DNA of 64,000 nucleotides from Gnetum montanum (GCA_015680685.1 MNCI01013916.1:328997-392996), one strand, 5' to 3'. Counted from the stretch's first letter, positions 11,198 through 24,290 are shown. Translations and numbers: made by a program. The notes: generated by a model from the sequence alone, not told the origin.

Positions 11198-11757
11198 TGT
11201 AATGTCCCATTTCCCAAATGTTGTTACTACATAACAATGATGGTACCTCTTCATAACAAGTGTTATCATTATTATAACAAGACCTAAAAGGAGAGTTGTG
11301 AGTAAGACATGAAAGAACATGTTGTAATAACGCACATGTCTTTTGAGGTGACCTTTGAGGGTTTGACCTATGACATTTATACTCAAGCATTAGAGGTCAT
11401 GCCAACATGGAATTGCAGAACTAGTAAAGATGAGTAATAGGTAACAGGTGAAGTGGAACAAGAAGTGGACTAGCCATCCCTTCTGGCTAGTTGTAGGCCT
11501 AACTATTGTGGCAATGCTAGATTGCCTCTAAGAGATAGATGCTAAAGGAATCAAATCCCAAGGAATACTCTTAGAGCATGATCCAGATATGCTATTCTAC
11601 ATCAACAAAGCATTCTTCTCTTTTTCCTTCTACATTTTCTTTACATATAATGTTGAATGTTACATATATTTGATGCTTGGTATGTTATCTTCGTACACAT
11701 AATGTCTAATATAATGTATAGTTCATGTTTGTCATGACATCTGGGAATGGGATGCCA
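11198..11757 (+). repeat. LTR, chromovirus-related (copy 1)
   Basis: It begins TGTAATGTCCCATTTCCC and ends GGGAATGGGATGCCA, a short inverted terminal repeat typical of LTRs. It is homologous over its length to 15042-15542. Confidence 0.7.
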
Positions 11758-12773
11758 TATTTGGCATCAAACCAAACCACAACCAAACAGCCAATAAGAG
11801 CCATGGGCTAACTACAACATGATGATTAACCATGGAGATAAGATCCAGAGAGAGCCATGAACCACCACTAGATGTGTCATATGTCCAAGATGATCAATAA
11901 ATTTACAAAAGAACCATGAAGTGTATCATGTTTAACATGAATCCCACCAACCAAGATTCATTCAAGGATATCAATAATCAGGAGATTTAACTATGCCTCA
12001 GCAAGGTACATCAACTACAAGAAATATTAGTAAAGAAACAATTTAGGTATCTCTTACCCACCTTATATTATTATTAGAATGTAATACATTTAGGTCATCA
12101 TTAAGTTCCTTCTAAAAGGTTAGTAACCATGACCTGAGTTGATTTGGTCTCATTTGCAAATTATTATCCTAAATACCTTATCCTTATAAACTTGGCAATA
12201 CTCATATTACCTATGACCTATGTATTGTTAAATTCAATGGATTCAACTAGTCATAAGATTGTCTCATTTCTACTCAACAAATAAGGTTCATTGCTATGAG
12301 ATTCATACAAAAATAGTACTTGAGGAATAATGTTGTGATGTTTTGCTTATCCTTAATACCTAGGACATAATCTTGATGTGAGAGAATAAGATTATATCAT
12401 ACTTACCCAATCATAAAATAAAAGTATTATGTTTTTCATTCCAAGGTTGGTACATCATTTACAATCAAGTCCAAGGTATCTGGAAATCATAATTTCATCT
12501 ATGTGTTAGCCTAGGAATGTTAATTTGACAACATAAGCTATTTTGTCCTTTAAAATCTTGAAAATTCAAATTAGTTTTAGAACCTTGAAATTATATCTAA
12601 CTCATAGTACTCATTGTGACAATTTTAATGATACAAATTTCATTTCAATTAGACTTATGACTTAACATGTATTACTATTTTAATTTTTTGTTATGCATGT
12701 TTAGATAAAATAATAATAATAAATAAATAAATATGAACGTGGCTAGTTTGATCCCTAACCCCAAAATGATTTG

Positions 12774-12888
12774 AATATATATATATATATAATAAACAAA
12801 TAAATAAAATAATTTTGGCAACGTAGGCTTGTAAGGGCCACAACCTATTCGATAACGTAGGCCCGTAAGGGCCATGACCTATTTGGAG
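12774..12888. repeat. (AT)n run and 34-bp duplicated unit
   Basis: An AT microsatellite at about 12774-12791 precedes a 34-bp unit occurring twice (12821 and 12855, ACGTAGGC..GTAAGGGCCA), with a weaker third trace ending near 12910. No coding is recognised. Confidence 0.6.
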
Positions 12889-13504
12889 GTGCAACCCCAT
12901 AAGGGCAATGCTGACCTTTCAAGATGCATTGCTAATGAGAGCAACAACGATGCCATGAGTGCATTGGTGAATTTGACCTCATTAGCAGCAACCTTTTTAG
13001 TAGCATTACAATAGTGTTCTATAGACACCTATGGAGCTCCTCGGCATGGGTGAGCATGTACTCCTAGGTGCACCACTAGTTTTCCACCAAGCCCCACTAA
13101 CTCTAGCACCACCACCCTCACATGCCTCCCTAGCATCACCTCCATTGCCATCGCAATCACTACCAATGCCTCCCTCACATCCACCAACACTTAGTTATCT
13201 ACCACCACATCTACTATACTTGACCGCCATGCATGTCATACTAGTCATCATCCTTGTTTATCTCGTCATCTTCATCCTCTACCACAATAACATAGATGAA
13301 CTCTAACCATAGCCATGGATGGTGGCAAGTGTCTTGTAAGCACTGGTAAAACCCTTGCCTACGACTACCACCTAGACCCTGAGGGCCACTACAATTGATT
13401 CGTCTATCAATTTCTCCATCGATGCGATCTTTCCCACTAACAACTATCACCGTCATCACTATTGCCATGCTACTGAAATCTTGCACCATGCCATGCAAAA
13501 TCCT

Positions 13505-15041
13505 CCAACTTCTTGGATCATGAACACCTAAATGAGAGTGTTAAATACCAATAGGTAAATTTTGATGAATTAAATATCATAGACAAATGTGTAATTTTTA
13601 AGAAGTAGTTGAATTTACTAATTCATACCTACACATTGTGATTAACCTTATAAAGATAATTAAATCTTGGCCAAATATTAGTATTAGAACTAATAAGTAT
13701 ATATACAATTTTGAATTAATATGGAAAAATATGATGGCCATTAATCCATGAAAAATCAAGAAAACCATTTTGAGAATTTTGAATAGTTACACTTTTATCC
13801 AAACTATACAAAAGTTCAAAAAATGTATACATTTTAGAAACATTAATGTCATAGAGACTTTAACACTTAGACCAAGTAATCTACCAATTATGCATATGAA
13901 GAGATGAAAGTGAGAAAATGCCAAACTCACATCAAGTACTACAAAGGATGGATGCTTAATAGTCCATGGTTCATTATTGATTGAAAGCCACTAAGGAGAA
14001 AGCTTATCAAGCATAGAGGTAGAAATAGTAATATTATTGAAGTTCCAAAAATCATTGATAATACTTAAAGCCTTCTAAATATGCTTTATGACAATAGAAC
14101 CTAATATACTAATGCCTTTTGGAAAAAGGATCTAATTAAAAAATGAGTATCTCTCCAATAACCGCTACCTCTAGGCTTCCCATTTGAATGTACTTCTAAA
14201 AAAGAAACTTATAAGGCTCTTTATTAAATGAGCATTTAACCACTCACTTAGCACATAATAAAATACCTTATTTATAATAATTCATTAATCCTAATCCATA
14301 CTCTTTTTGAAAAGTGCAAATGTCCCATGAAACATGATAAAATCCTTTCCTAAAATGATTGCTACTCTAAAGAAAATTTCTCACAAGCTAATCAATATGA
14401 CAATATGCATAAATACTAGGATTCCAACAAGAAGAATAATACACATGAGTAGCTTAAATAATATGCTTACAAACAATAAATTTACTAGTGATTGAAAGCT
14501 TTATTTCCTTCCACTTAATAAGTTTTTGTTCAGTCTTCTTCATTACAACATCTCATAATATTTTTGAAGATCCACAAAAGAAAAAGGAAATGCTTAATAA
14601 TTTGAAAATATTTGACTATTCTAAGAAATTCCAAGATTTAGATAAAGCCAATTATTTCAAAAAATAGAAGATTTGAATCAATTATTGTAAAAGCCTAAAA
14701 TTGTGCAATATTAATTGACATGATAAAAAAGATTATCTTCAATAGCTCTATCCTTTTTTTATCATAAAAAGAAGTCATCTACAAAATGCACATTTAATAA
14801 AGTATGAACTATCAGTTAAAAATTTCTTAAAAGTGGCTTTGAGTATTCTAGTAGTGAGGGTTTTTGTGGTAAGAGTTTCTACATTAGTCTAAGGCAACAA
14901 GAGGTTTGGCATTAACATTACATGCAATGCCTCTAGATTTAGTTGGTGATATTTTAGACAAAATCACCTTTTCTTGAACTTTCTATGAATTCCTTGATGT
15001 TTTATATAAATCTATTACTTGAGAAATTTTAGTAAGGTACA
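13505..15041 (-). pseudogene. LINE (non-LTR retrotransposon) RT and 3' part, decayed
   Basis: Read on the minus strand, about 13505-14250 is closely similar to the plus-strand LINE at 57600-58370 (shared runs such as WLSINNE and the 3' stretch ending near 13505). Upstream, the RT catalytic box reads VHFVDDFF at 14771-14791, the FVDD form of the LINE FADD motif. It is followed by a VSWD....K.YGLGL / LLCAKWVV region typical of LINE RT C-termini. Many stops and frameshifts are present. The LINE meets the LTR at 15042, so its 5' part is missing or displaced. Confidence 0.6.
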
Positions 15042-15542
15042 TGTAATGTTCCAATTTCCAAATGGTGTTGCTGCATAATGAAGATGGAGCCTCTTCATTA
15101 CAAGTGTTATCATTATCATAACAAGACCTAAAAGGGGAGTTGTAATTAAAACTTGAAAGGACATATCTTGTGAGGTGACCTTTGGGGGTTTGACCTAATG
15201 TATTTATACCTAGCCATAGAGGTCATATCAACATGGAGTTGCAAAGCTAATAAAGGTGAGGAACATGTGCCAGGTGAAGTAGGATAGGAAGAGGATTGGC
15301 CATCCTTTCTTGCCAATTGTAGGCCTAACCATGGTACTAGTGCTGGATTGCCTCTAAGGGATAGATGTTGAAGGAAATAAATCCTAAGGAAAACTCTTAG
15401 AGCATGATCCAAATACAATATTCTAGATCAATAAAGCATTCTTCTCTTTTTCTTTCTACGTTTTCCTTGTTATTTTTTTACACATAATGTCTAATATAAT
15501 GTATATTTGATGTTTTCCATGACATCTTGGAATGAGGTTTCA
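15042..15542 (+). repeat. LTR, chromovirus-related (copy 2)
   Basis: It begins TGTAATGTTCCAATTTCC and ends near GGAATGAGGTTTCA. Aligned by eye it follows 11198-11757 throughout, apart from a few gaps. Confidence 0.7.
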
Positions 15543-16019
15543 TAGTATATTCTCATGCAAATTATGGATTATTTACCTCATTCTTGAAGTTTTTTGAATC
15601 ATATAAATTTGGTTTGAAAAATCAAGGTATATATCTTATCCATGATTATTATTTATCAAAATCATTTTTGTTAGTAGAATTTGTTAATTTGATTATGGTT
15701 TTTAAGGCCCTTAACATCACTGCTTTCAATTTCTATCATGCTTTATTAATTATTTAAAAGTAACCTTTCTTAATCTAGAATTTCCTAAATTTTTAAAGGT
15801 TTCTTGTTTTGTTGAATTACCAAATCTTCCATTAATTTTAAAAAAAAGTTGAAAGGAACAATATCTCTTGTATTGGACCAATTAAGCATTCTAAAAAAAT
15901 TGATATAGTTAGAGATTTTTGTAGAATTCAATATATGATTGAATTGGATCTTGATTTGCTTAAGCAAGAAATTCTTCTACATGATGGTAGAATTGATTCA
16001 ATTACCATGCATGAAAAAA
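15543..16019. other. Unassigned AT-rich region
   Basis: It lies between the LTR ending at 15542 and the interior of copia C. Only short frames are seen on either strand. It may be displaced LINE sequence, but I could not place it. Confidence 0.3.
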
Positions 16020-17000
16020 TATTTTAGAAACAATTACACTTTATGATTTCACAAGAAAAAAATAATGTCATATCATAACTTAATTAAGAGTATAGAACAT
16101 AAGACATACATGTTTAAACAACAATGAATGTTCAACAAAATCTTTTGTTCCATGAATTACAATCAAGGGCTTTAAATCACTTGAAACCAATACATTCTAG
16201 TTAAGAATCCAAAACATGATTTATCAATAAAAACTTTAAAAGTAGCACAAAAAGCATATTATAGTTCAACAATTTGCAAGATTAAGTGGAAATTTATTTG
16301 GATTTGCAAAGATTTCCAATAACTTCCATTCAACCATAAGAATAAACTAATCTAGTCTAATCTCATTAAGTTAAGGAATAACAATTATAATTATACTTAC
16401 CATTACTTACCTTACTTGCTAATCAAGATGTCTAAGGAGATTGGAACTAAGGTTCTTCTTTTAAAGTTCATCCTTTGATACCAATTTTGTTTATTTCTAG
16501 TGTCTTGATTCCTTTCATAAAATTGTTGACAGTTCTTCCAATTTTTACTTTTCTCTTGATTATCCACACCATTTGTTCTCTTTAAACTTTTGATTTGTCC
16601 TCCATTCCTTTTTTCCCTGAAATATTTCCTTTATAGATGCATTTTTGTAAGACCAAGGAGTCTTATGATATGAGCATGTGTTCATGCGATTAAATTTTAA
16701 ATTGAAATTCCATTTCTTATGCTCGAATCTATTACAATAATAACATCTAGCCTTTCTATTGTGGTTAAAGTGATCAAAACCTTGGACCTAATCTTGGCTG
16801 GAATGTATTGCTTATTGACACTTCAATCTTTGGAGAAACCTTTTGTTGGGATGAATCTTGCATAGAAACTTCTTCTTAGCAACATTCCAATCCACTTTTA
16901 TCTTGTGGACTTCTTCCTTGTTCCAGCATGATCTGAAGGGATTCTTTTCCTTTAACTAGTGTTTCATTCGCCAGTTTGGAACTTGCAGGTTCCTTTTCAT

Positions 17001-18240
17001 CTACTTGCAAAATAAGCTTAGGCTTTCGTTCTCAGCCCTTTGGTCCAAATTTTCTTGTATGATGTCTAAATATCTTGTATTAAGTAAAGTTAAATCTTGA
17101 TCGTTTATATTCATAGCTATTTTTAATTTTATATAGAGATTTTGGAAGGACAATAGTTCATTACACAAAAGATCATATCGTTCCTCATTAATGTTAATTA
17201 CTTGCTCCTCATCTTTGGTTGTGTAATCATCATCCTTGAGAGCCATGAAGATGAGATGTGAGTCCTTTGTAGTGTTACCTACCTCTTCCTCACTTTGTTC
17301 TTCATCATTCTAGTTGGTGTAGAAATTTATCTTTCTTGAGTTAGCCTCATGTTTATCTCCCTATTGCAATCTTCCTGAACTAGGACATTCGATGGCCACA
17401 TAGCCTCTACCAGCATATACCCAACACTATGGAAAATGCATCAAAATTTGAATTTGTAACATTTTTACCTTTCTATTCACCTTTATATCTATGGGGGCTT
17501 TGTTGGTTGAAGATTCTCCCTTTTTTTGCAAGAAGTCTTTGAATTCTTCTTAATAGAAGAGCTATTTCTTCTTCACTATTCATTTCTTGTTCAACCAGAT
17601 CCTTCTTTGTTGATGCTGATTTTAGGGTGCTATTCTTTTCCTTTATCACTCCTTTAATTATGAGATTCATCTCATAAGAAATTGGAGCAATTTGAATCTC
17701 TTCAAATTTTAGCACCAAAAAGTCTCTAATTTTCTCCACATCAATGACTTTTGACCTAAACTTGGGCTATAGTATTCTAATCATCCTTATAATAACATCA
17801 CTTTCTAGCAAGTCCTTGCCCATTCTTCTAATAGCAACTACAAGATCATTTTCCCTAGAGAAGTAATTCTTAATCCTTTCTCCCTCTTTTATTTTAAGTT
17901 TATTGTATTCACTTTGAAAAACTAAGAGTTTTGGTTGCTTAACTATAGACATTCCTTCATCAGTAGCCTCTAAATTTTTCCATATTTCCTTAGCAATATT
18001 AGACCTAGGTATTCTATTAAATTCTAATTTATTCAATGCACAATATAAACAATTTTTTACTTTAGAGTCATACATAAACTTATCTTTTTCTTCAACAACC
18101 CATTTATTCTATGGCTTGAGAGCTTTGAGGTGCTATTGATGGGTGGTGTGTAGCCTTCAAGGATTGACTTCCATACTTTGAATTCCATGGACTCGAAGAA
18201 TCCTTACATACTTTCCTTCAAATATGCAAAGTCAAAACCA
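17001..18240 (-). pseudogene. Copia gag (UBN2/DUF4219 type), decayed, copia C
   Basis: Capsid protein of copia C, homologous to the gag at 845-1768: MYDSKVKNCLYCALNKLEFN, AKEIWKNLEATDEG and FLVLKFEEIQIAPISYEMNL occur in the same order. The zinc knuckle (near 17385-17430) reads C-X2-Y-X4-Y-X4-C, so two ligands have been replaced and it cannot bind zinc. Past the knuckle, 17001-17246 encodes a Glu/Asn-rich helical segment. Several frameshifts and stops are present. Confidence 0.7.
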
Positions 18241-18336
18241 TTGAACATTAATGGCTTTGCGTAGGATGTCCCCTCCATAGTTCACTCTTGAAAGTTAAAA
18301 CACAAATTTAAGAGTACAAAGCTTTAATACTACTTA

Positions 18337-19508
18337 TGGATTGAGAACATAGAAGGAGGGTTAAATAACTTTCCCAATAAAATCATTGCAACCACCAAAA
18401 TCAAACATAATTTTTATGAAATTTCCCAACTTGTGTAGTCCATACTCAAAGGGGAGATTCCTTGCATATCTTTGAACCTTGTTGCTATAAGAATGTGGTT
18501 GAAAGATATCATAACCTTTATAACATTTAAGCTCCACTCCAAAGTGTTTTTTCACTGTGAAACCACTCAAGCTCGCAAGGTCCTAACAAGCTCAAAATGT
18601 GGTTTGAAGGCCACCACATCCTATACAAGCTTTAAGCTTCACCCCATAGTGTTTCATCTTCCTGAAACTACTCAATCTAAAAAGGTCCAAACAAGCTCAA
18701 AATGTAGTTTAGAGGATCATGCAACCTTTAAAAAATTGAGCTCTAAACCAAAGTGTTTTGATGCCATAAAACAACTCAATCTCGTAAGATCCCAAGAACC
18801 TCAACAAGATGTCTTCTCCCAAGAAGCACATTAACCTTACAAGGCTGCAAGAAAGAAAGAAAGAAACATGAAAATAATGTAACTAAATTTACAAATATTT
18901 TTTTGAAGCTCAATATAATAAAAACAAGCAAGTGATGTTACAATGAATAATAGAGACATTTACTTCAAGTATTCAATGATGAATATTTCTATGAATAGTG
19001 CTTGCACAATTTTCAAGATTTTCACATCATCTTATAGCCTCTGAGTTTCTAAAAACTCCTTGAAATTTAGACATATACTACCAAATAGCTAGTGTGGATG
19101 TCTACTTTGAAGTTGAGACATCTATTTGAGATTACCTTTAATGCTTAAGAGACATCTACCTAGAAAGTGAAATATCTATTGTGAGACATCTACTATGCTG
19201 GATAGACATCTAGTGTTTTTCTAAAACATCTACTCAACCTTTGCACTTTGAAGTTTGAGGCATTTTCTTATCAATTTGTCTTCTTGAAAGTCCTTGGAGC
19301 ATCTTCATTTGACCTATAGACTTCATTTCCATTCATGTTCTCATCTTGTCCATGTAGTTTTCATTTTGATCTCTTGAGGTAGATCTCATTCCCTTGAGTT
19401 CTCAGATTTCATTAAAGTTCTTGTTCATGTCTTACAAAATCATCATCTACCACATATATTCTATATTCTCCATTTTTCTTAAGGTTTTAACATACCAAAA
19501 GGTCAACA
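18337..19508 (-). repeat. 5' LTR of copia C
   Basis: On the minus strand it starts TGTTGACC (19508) and ends at 18337 next to the decayed primer site. The AGACATCT motif cluster lies at 19060-19220. Length is 1172 bp, against 1318 bp for copia A. Confidence 0.7.
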
Positions 19509-20420
19509 TGGCTAACATTGCCACATTCAATGGGAAGTTATATGATGATTCCCATCTCCATGTTCAAACATTTGTCATCTCTTACAAGTTGCAAGGAATG
19601 AATAGTGAGTGGTTATCTTATTCTCCACATATTTACTGATCATGATAAAACATGGTATCAATCTCTTCCATCAAATTCCATCTCTTTCTCGATAGACATG
19701 TTAAAAGATTTCAGTATCAAATTTCATTCTTATGCCCAAGTTGCAAACCTTAGAAAGAAGATAGTATGATGGAAGTAGGATACTAATGAATCATTAGATA
19801 TGGGCATAAAATGGTGCAATTACATGCTCAATCAATGTCCAAATAATGGGTTTAGAAAATATGACCAATTAATGCCCTTGGTACAAGGACTAAGGCTACA
19901 AACCCATGAAAGGATGGATATGTATGTCATGAGTAATCTCTATTAAAGGTCTCTGGCTTAAATTGCCACTATGTTAGATGTTATCACTAAACTAGAAGGT
20001 AAATGGCATAAGCATAAAAATGTAGAGGAAGATAACATAAATTCCCAATGTAAAAAGGATCTAAAAATGTTGAATGTAAGATTCAACCATCTGACACTGT
20101 TAAAGCCCTTGTTCATGAAATAATGAGAATGAAAAGACTTTGGAAAATCTTGCCAATGTTGCTGACAAGATTTAGAATGTACTAAATCAAAAGATAATAT
20201 CATGTTTTAGGATTTGAAAAGAAAAATCCTTGAAGCCACTAGTAAATTTAAAATAAGAAGTAAGAGGCCTCACCATGATCAAACTTATTATCCTTGTAAT
20301 TCATTTTTAAGCCACAACTTCAACAAGGAATTGAACCTAATTCTTGGAATGCTTCCTCTACATCACAACAATGATCCTCATTCCATCCTTCTTCTTACCA
20401 TGAAACTTAGTAGCCTATGA
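19509..20420 (+). pseudogene. Gypsy gag (Retrotrans_gag), decayed, G2
   Basis: Capsid fragment. Blocks in order across frames are NIATFNGKLYDDSHLHVQTF, KTWYQSLPSNS, NLRKKIV.WKQDTNESLDMG and LNQCPNNGF, with a following LMPLVQGL segment. The same order occurs in the Athila-like gag at 6190-6660 (PTFSGGYD, KVWYRSL, LRKQIQGWKQ.KHEPLDMA, LNNCPGHGF), so the two are relatives. The N-terminal part is missing because copia C inserted into it: the ATG at 19508 straddles the LTR border and is not the true start. Frameshifted and stop-containing. Confidence 0.65.
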
Positions 20421-22529
20421 AGCACATATCTCATGTAATACCCCATCAATATTGGCCATGTACACCATAATCATCTTTGTAGCTACACCAATGTACCATT
20501 ACAGGAGGGAATTTCAAATCAGCCATGATGAGAACATGTCCAATTCCTTAATGCAAGATACCATACTCATGTTTCATCATCATACAGTATTGGACAATAT
20601 CATAATCATCATGTTCCTTCCATAGCAATAAATTTATCACCTCACAAATGAAATTATTTTCGTAAGAGAAATACAAACAAAAAGGTTTGTGATGATTCAT
20701 GCTCATCACCTTCACCATCATCTTTAAAGAAATAGGACCAATGAGGTTATACTTCTAAACAAAAAGTTCATCAAGGATCTTTCCAAGGATCAATCTTAAA
20801 GTCATTCATGATGGAGGAGTCCTCCATATAATGGCTTTGGTGGTAGAATATGATTTGTCTATTTGGTTTGTATTTTTTTTTTGTTTTTTTATTTGGTATG
20901 TATCTTTTTTTTTTTTTTTTGAAATTAACAATATATCATTCTTGAATTTTTCTTCTTCTTTTTGTTTGATATTTCTATTGAATGTATTTTGTGTATATAA
21001 GAAAATCAATTAATGTGCTTTATGAATTCTCAACTCAGAAGCCAATGATGGATGGATGAGTTACACATGTGATGATGATGCGAGAGTACTAAATGGGTCT
21101 AAAGTTGAGCCTTGATTAATGGAATTCCCACATAACAAAATTCATCCATCCACTTTTCTTCTATCCATCACTAGTGAAGCAACCTTAAATTTAGTGGGAA
21201 GCTAGAACTCGCATTGTGAGTTGTTGAGACTACTACTACTAAAATCATGGGTAGGTGATGGGTCCACACCTTAGGGTGTGAGCTCTAGAATCTTTGATGA
21301 GTGCTTGATCACTAAGAAAAAGATATTTTATTGAGAATTCTTATGAGCACTAAATAATTCCAATAAGTGTGATTGGATTAAGATGCATGTGCTACCATGC
21401 CTAACTATCTTGATAAGAAGAGGTTCATGATCTCATGGACCTATGTATGCCACGTGGTAAGGGATGAATTCTCATGATCATGCAAGTCAAAGACTCCAAG
21501 TGATTTCAATGCAAAATTTAAAAATTTTCTTCTTATAAAAGTAAAGATGAAAAAATCAATGAAATATGAAAAGAACAGAGAAAAGAAAAAAAATATTTAA
21601 AAAAAGAAGAAAAAATAAATAAGAAGAGGTGATGATAAGAGCAAGGTAACTCTAAATTTATCAGTCCTTATAAACTGGTACCTTATCATCCCATACCAAT
21701 CTTATGATTGCTCAAATTAAGGTTAAAATGAGTGGTTGAACCAATACCCATACAAACCTTTCTCATAATCAACCTATTGCATGTATCGCTTGACACCCTA
21801 ATGTAATATTCCAAAATAATCTCTTTCACATCCCTATCCATGGCCATGAAGACCTAGAAGTCTCTCTCTTAGTGAACTTTGGTAATGTCAAATGTTGCTT
21901 CCACCCAATTCCTGAATCCACTTATTCTTATTTGTAATCACTATTGGAATTAAAATTGGTTAGCATAGCTAAGGGGATTAATGAGAGGTTTCCAATAAAG
22001 CCAAATTCAAGGAGCCTTCTATGCATACCTACACATATAAAGGAAAAGAAATTGGAATCTTGACTTCTACATCATCTATAGTATGTTTTCTTAGTTTGGT
22101 TTCACCAATGGTTAGACCATGTAAGAATCAAGGCTATATGGCACTAGTAATAGTAGGTGTGATCTTATGCTTAGAAAGGAAACTTGAAGATCTATCCATA
22201 CTATGTGGATGAATAGTAGTGAAGGGATGTGGTAATGGATCTCTCATAGGGTGTACAATGTGCTCACATGCTTCCATGAGCTAATTAAATATGTGGGTGG
22301 GGATCCAATGATATTACACTCCCACCTTCTCTTCCTTGTCCATTGTTCATTCTTCATCTCTTTTTCTTCCATTCTATGCATTATTGTGAGTAATATAAAT
22401 TTAATTAGATAGAGTAGAGAATGAGATTTAGCCATCCAAGGGGATAGACTTATGTCTGATGCTGACGTCTCACTAGTTGGTGGAAATCCACAAATGTCCC
22501 ATCCATGGGTTTCATAAGGATAAGAAAGC
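20421..22529. other. G2 interior without recognised genes
   Basis: Only short frames are present (for example 22021-22212, a 63-residue frame of no recognised family). No protease, RT or integrase motif is seen. Confidence 0.4.
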
Positions 22530-22534
22530 GAGGT
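22530..22534. other. Target site duplication GAGGT, lower copy (chromovirus)
   Basis: GAGGT directly below the LTR end at 22535 and again at 31025-31029 directly above the LTR start. Confidence 0.85.
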
Positions 22535-22965
22535 TCTGACATCCCGTTCCCGGATTTCATAAAAAACACAATCGTTTAATTCATCACATTCTTAAGTAAT
22601 ATATTGGAAACATCATAAATACTTGATAAATAAATTAACTAGTATTCTAAATAGAAAAGAAAACAAAAAAAAATTATTAATAAGAGAGACTATCACACCC
22701 TCTAGGTTATCTTATCATGCCACCTAAGCCTTGGAGGCAATCCAACACTGCCACCATAGTTAGGTTCTCTAGCTAATGGGATGATCAATCCCTTCTTGTC
22801 CCACTTCATTCACCTTTGGTACTTGCCTTTCTAGGCTCTACTATTCATCATTCCTAAGGGATACATGAATAATTGTAACTCCTCATAATGAGGCACTTAT
22901 TCATTTGAAGGTTAATTACACTTTTATAATTTGTTTCCACCCTTAACAAGGGATGAGACATTACA
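22535..22965 (-). repeat. 3' LTR of chromovirus
   Basis: Homologous to 30543-31024. It reads TGTAATGTCTC... from 22965 on the minus strand. A purine tract (AAGGGTAGTAGAT) precedes it at 22966-22978. Confidence 0.8.
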
Positions 22966-23148
22966 ATCTACTACCCTTAAGCATCCAGCTCATCCTTAAG
23001 CGCTTCCTCTATATCCAACTACTCAGGTGCTACTTCTTCATTATTCTCCTCAACTTCAACTTATTTATTATCCTCATTACCATCTATACAAACAAAAGAC
23101 TAGAAATTATAAAATATAATTTATTTCATAAATAATAAATAAAATTTA

Positions 23149-23319
23149 TCATTCAATATCATGATGATCAAAAAGTTGGGGATAAGTGTTAAGAATAAAC
23201 TACCTATTTTTGCAAGTCTACTGATCAAAATTTGACCATTGAATAAGTACTTTGATGATAGTTTTATTTCGTAGCTTCTTGGTTTGATGATTCTTAATTG
23301 AAATGGGTTTAACTTCATA
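23149..23319 (-). pseudogene. Chromodomain at the C-terminus of chromoviral integrase
   Basis: In the same frame as the integrase C-terminus (23577 downward) the residues read YEVKPISIKNHQTKKLRNK, then TIIKVLIQWSNFDQ, a stop, and after a second stop FILNTYPQLFDHHD. The pattern of basic strand, V-L-I-Q-W, degraded TWE position and L...YP matches the chromodomain that chromoviruses carry behind the integrase, thought to steer insertion toward modified histones. Two stops make it non-functional. Confidence 0.7.
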
Positions 23320-24290
23320 GTTGGTGTTGGATCACAATGCCAAATTATTCTAGTCTAGCACATATGGTACATCATTTTCATGAAATTTCTTTAGCAAACT
23401 TACATGGAAAACTAGGTGAATTCGTAAAGTCATTGGAAGATTTAACCAATATTCTACTTTACCAATTCTTTCAAAAATTTCAAAAGGTCCACAATATTTG
23501 GATGCCAATTTAGTATATTTCTCAAGTTTAAGAGAACTTTTGGTAGGTTTTACTCTTAGTAATACTTGATCTTGCACTTGGAATTCTTTCTTAAGTCAAT
23601 GTTAATCTGCATATCCCTTATATTTATCCTACGTAGTTTGTAGATTTTTTTTTAACTCTTATAAAAATATTTTCCAACATTTTCATTTCTTCTTCCTTCC
23701 ACTCTATTCTTAAGGTTGGATCTATCCAAGTTAGTAGTGTACAACAATTCTTTCCATATACTACTTCGAATGGTATTCAATATATGGAATCTTGATAATT
23801 GTTATTATAGGAAAATTCTACTAGGTATAAGTAATTCTCCCATGTTTTTGGTCAACTTCCAACATAGCTTTGTAGAATATTTTCTAATATTCTATTCACA
23901 TGTTTAGTTTGCCCATCGATCTCTAGGTGATAAACTATGCTAAATTTCAACTAGGTTCTAATCTCTTTGAAGAAATTTTGCCCAAATTCATATATGAACT
24001 TGGGATCTCAATCTAAGGTGATAGATTTTGGACATCCATGTAATCAAAATACTTTTTGTACAAATTTTTGATCTACTTCTTTGGCTATGTTTGTAGATCA
24101 CCCACTACCAAAATCAAGTCATTTTCCTTTTTGGTTATTGGCAATCCCAAAATGAAATCCATGGTAACATCTTCCCATTTCCTGGTTGGCACTTCCAGAG
24201 GTTGTAATAACCCACCAAATTTCTTTTATTTAGCTTTTATTCTTTGGCATGTTAGACGATTCGTTTTGGAGGTAGTTCTCTAGTTTCAAA
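23320..24290 (-). pseudogene. Gypsy integrase (core and GPY/F domain), decayed
   Basis: Joins element cDNA to host DNA. Read on the minus strand, the core starts with KFGGLLQPLEVPTRKWEDV, then TMDFILGLPITK and a decayed D-x-x-T region. The catalytic block around the second Asp and the DGQ.. stretch survive only as fragments in shifting frames. The C-terminal GPY/F domain is well kept at 23350-23577: KLASKYCGPFEIFERIGK, then YWLNLP and HLVFHVSLLKKF. It continues in frame into the chromodomain. Frameshifted and dead. Confidence 0.75.

Larger units (their letters stand above)
11198..15542 (+). mobile_element. Possible LTR element without coding, chromovirus-related LTRs
   Basis: Two similar LTRs (11198-11757, about 560 bp; 15042-15542, about 501 bp) lie in the same orientation. 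The first is followed by a degenerate initiator-Met primer site (TGGCATCAAACC, 11762). The LTRs also resemble by eye the chromovirus LTRs at 22535 and 30543, including the block with GGCTAG...CCTAAC and ATTGCCTCTAAG. The interior carries no gypsy protein; much of its right half is a LINE fragment on the other strand. Flanking pentamers (CTTGA and TAGTA) do not match, so two independent solo LTRs remain possible. Confidence 0.45.
16020..19508 (-). mobile_element. Ty1/copia element C, gag-only, 3' LTR missing
   Basis: A minus-strand relative of copia A. The 5' LTR is 18337-19508, the primer site is a decayed RC of GCTTTAATACTAC just below it, gag occupies about 17000-18240, and 16020-16450 aligns with 39040-39540 of copia A (shared ATACATTCTAGTTAAGAA, TTTATCAATAAAAACTTTAA). 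The 3' LTR is absent, so the element is truncated near 16020. It sits directly against the gag of another gypsy element at 19509, which is its probable insertion target; the five flanking bases there are TGGCT. Confidence 0.65.
19509..22534 (+). mobile_element. Gypsy element G2 (plus strand), left part
   Basis: It begins with a gypsy gag cut by copia C and is itself interrupted at 22535 by the chromovirus (target duplication GAGGT). The G2 flank resumes at 31025. Beyond the gag, 20420-22529 contains no recognised domain. A T-rich run at 20870-20960 gives only low-complexity frames. A continuation to an LTR near 32562 is plausible but not proven. Confidence 0.5.

Noticed and set aside
13031-13306. 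Pro-rich 91-codon frame
   Set aside because: Low-complexity CCA/CCT-rich stretch with no family resemblance, inside a presumed non-coding LTR-element interior. A matching-length frame on the other strand overlaps it.
20831-21013. Phe-rich hydrophobic 60-codon frame, membrane-like
   Set aside because: Produced by T homopolymer runs (20870-20960); the opposite strand gives an equally long Lys-rich frame.
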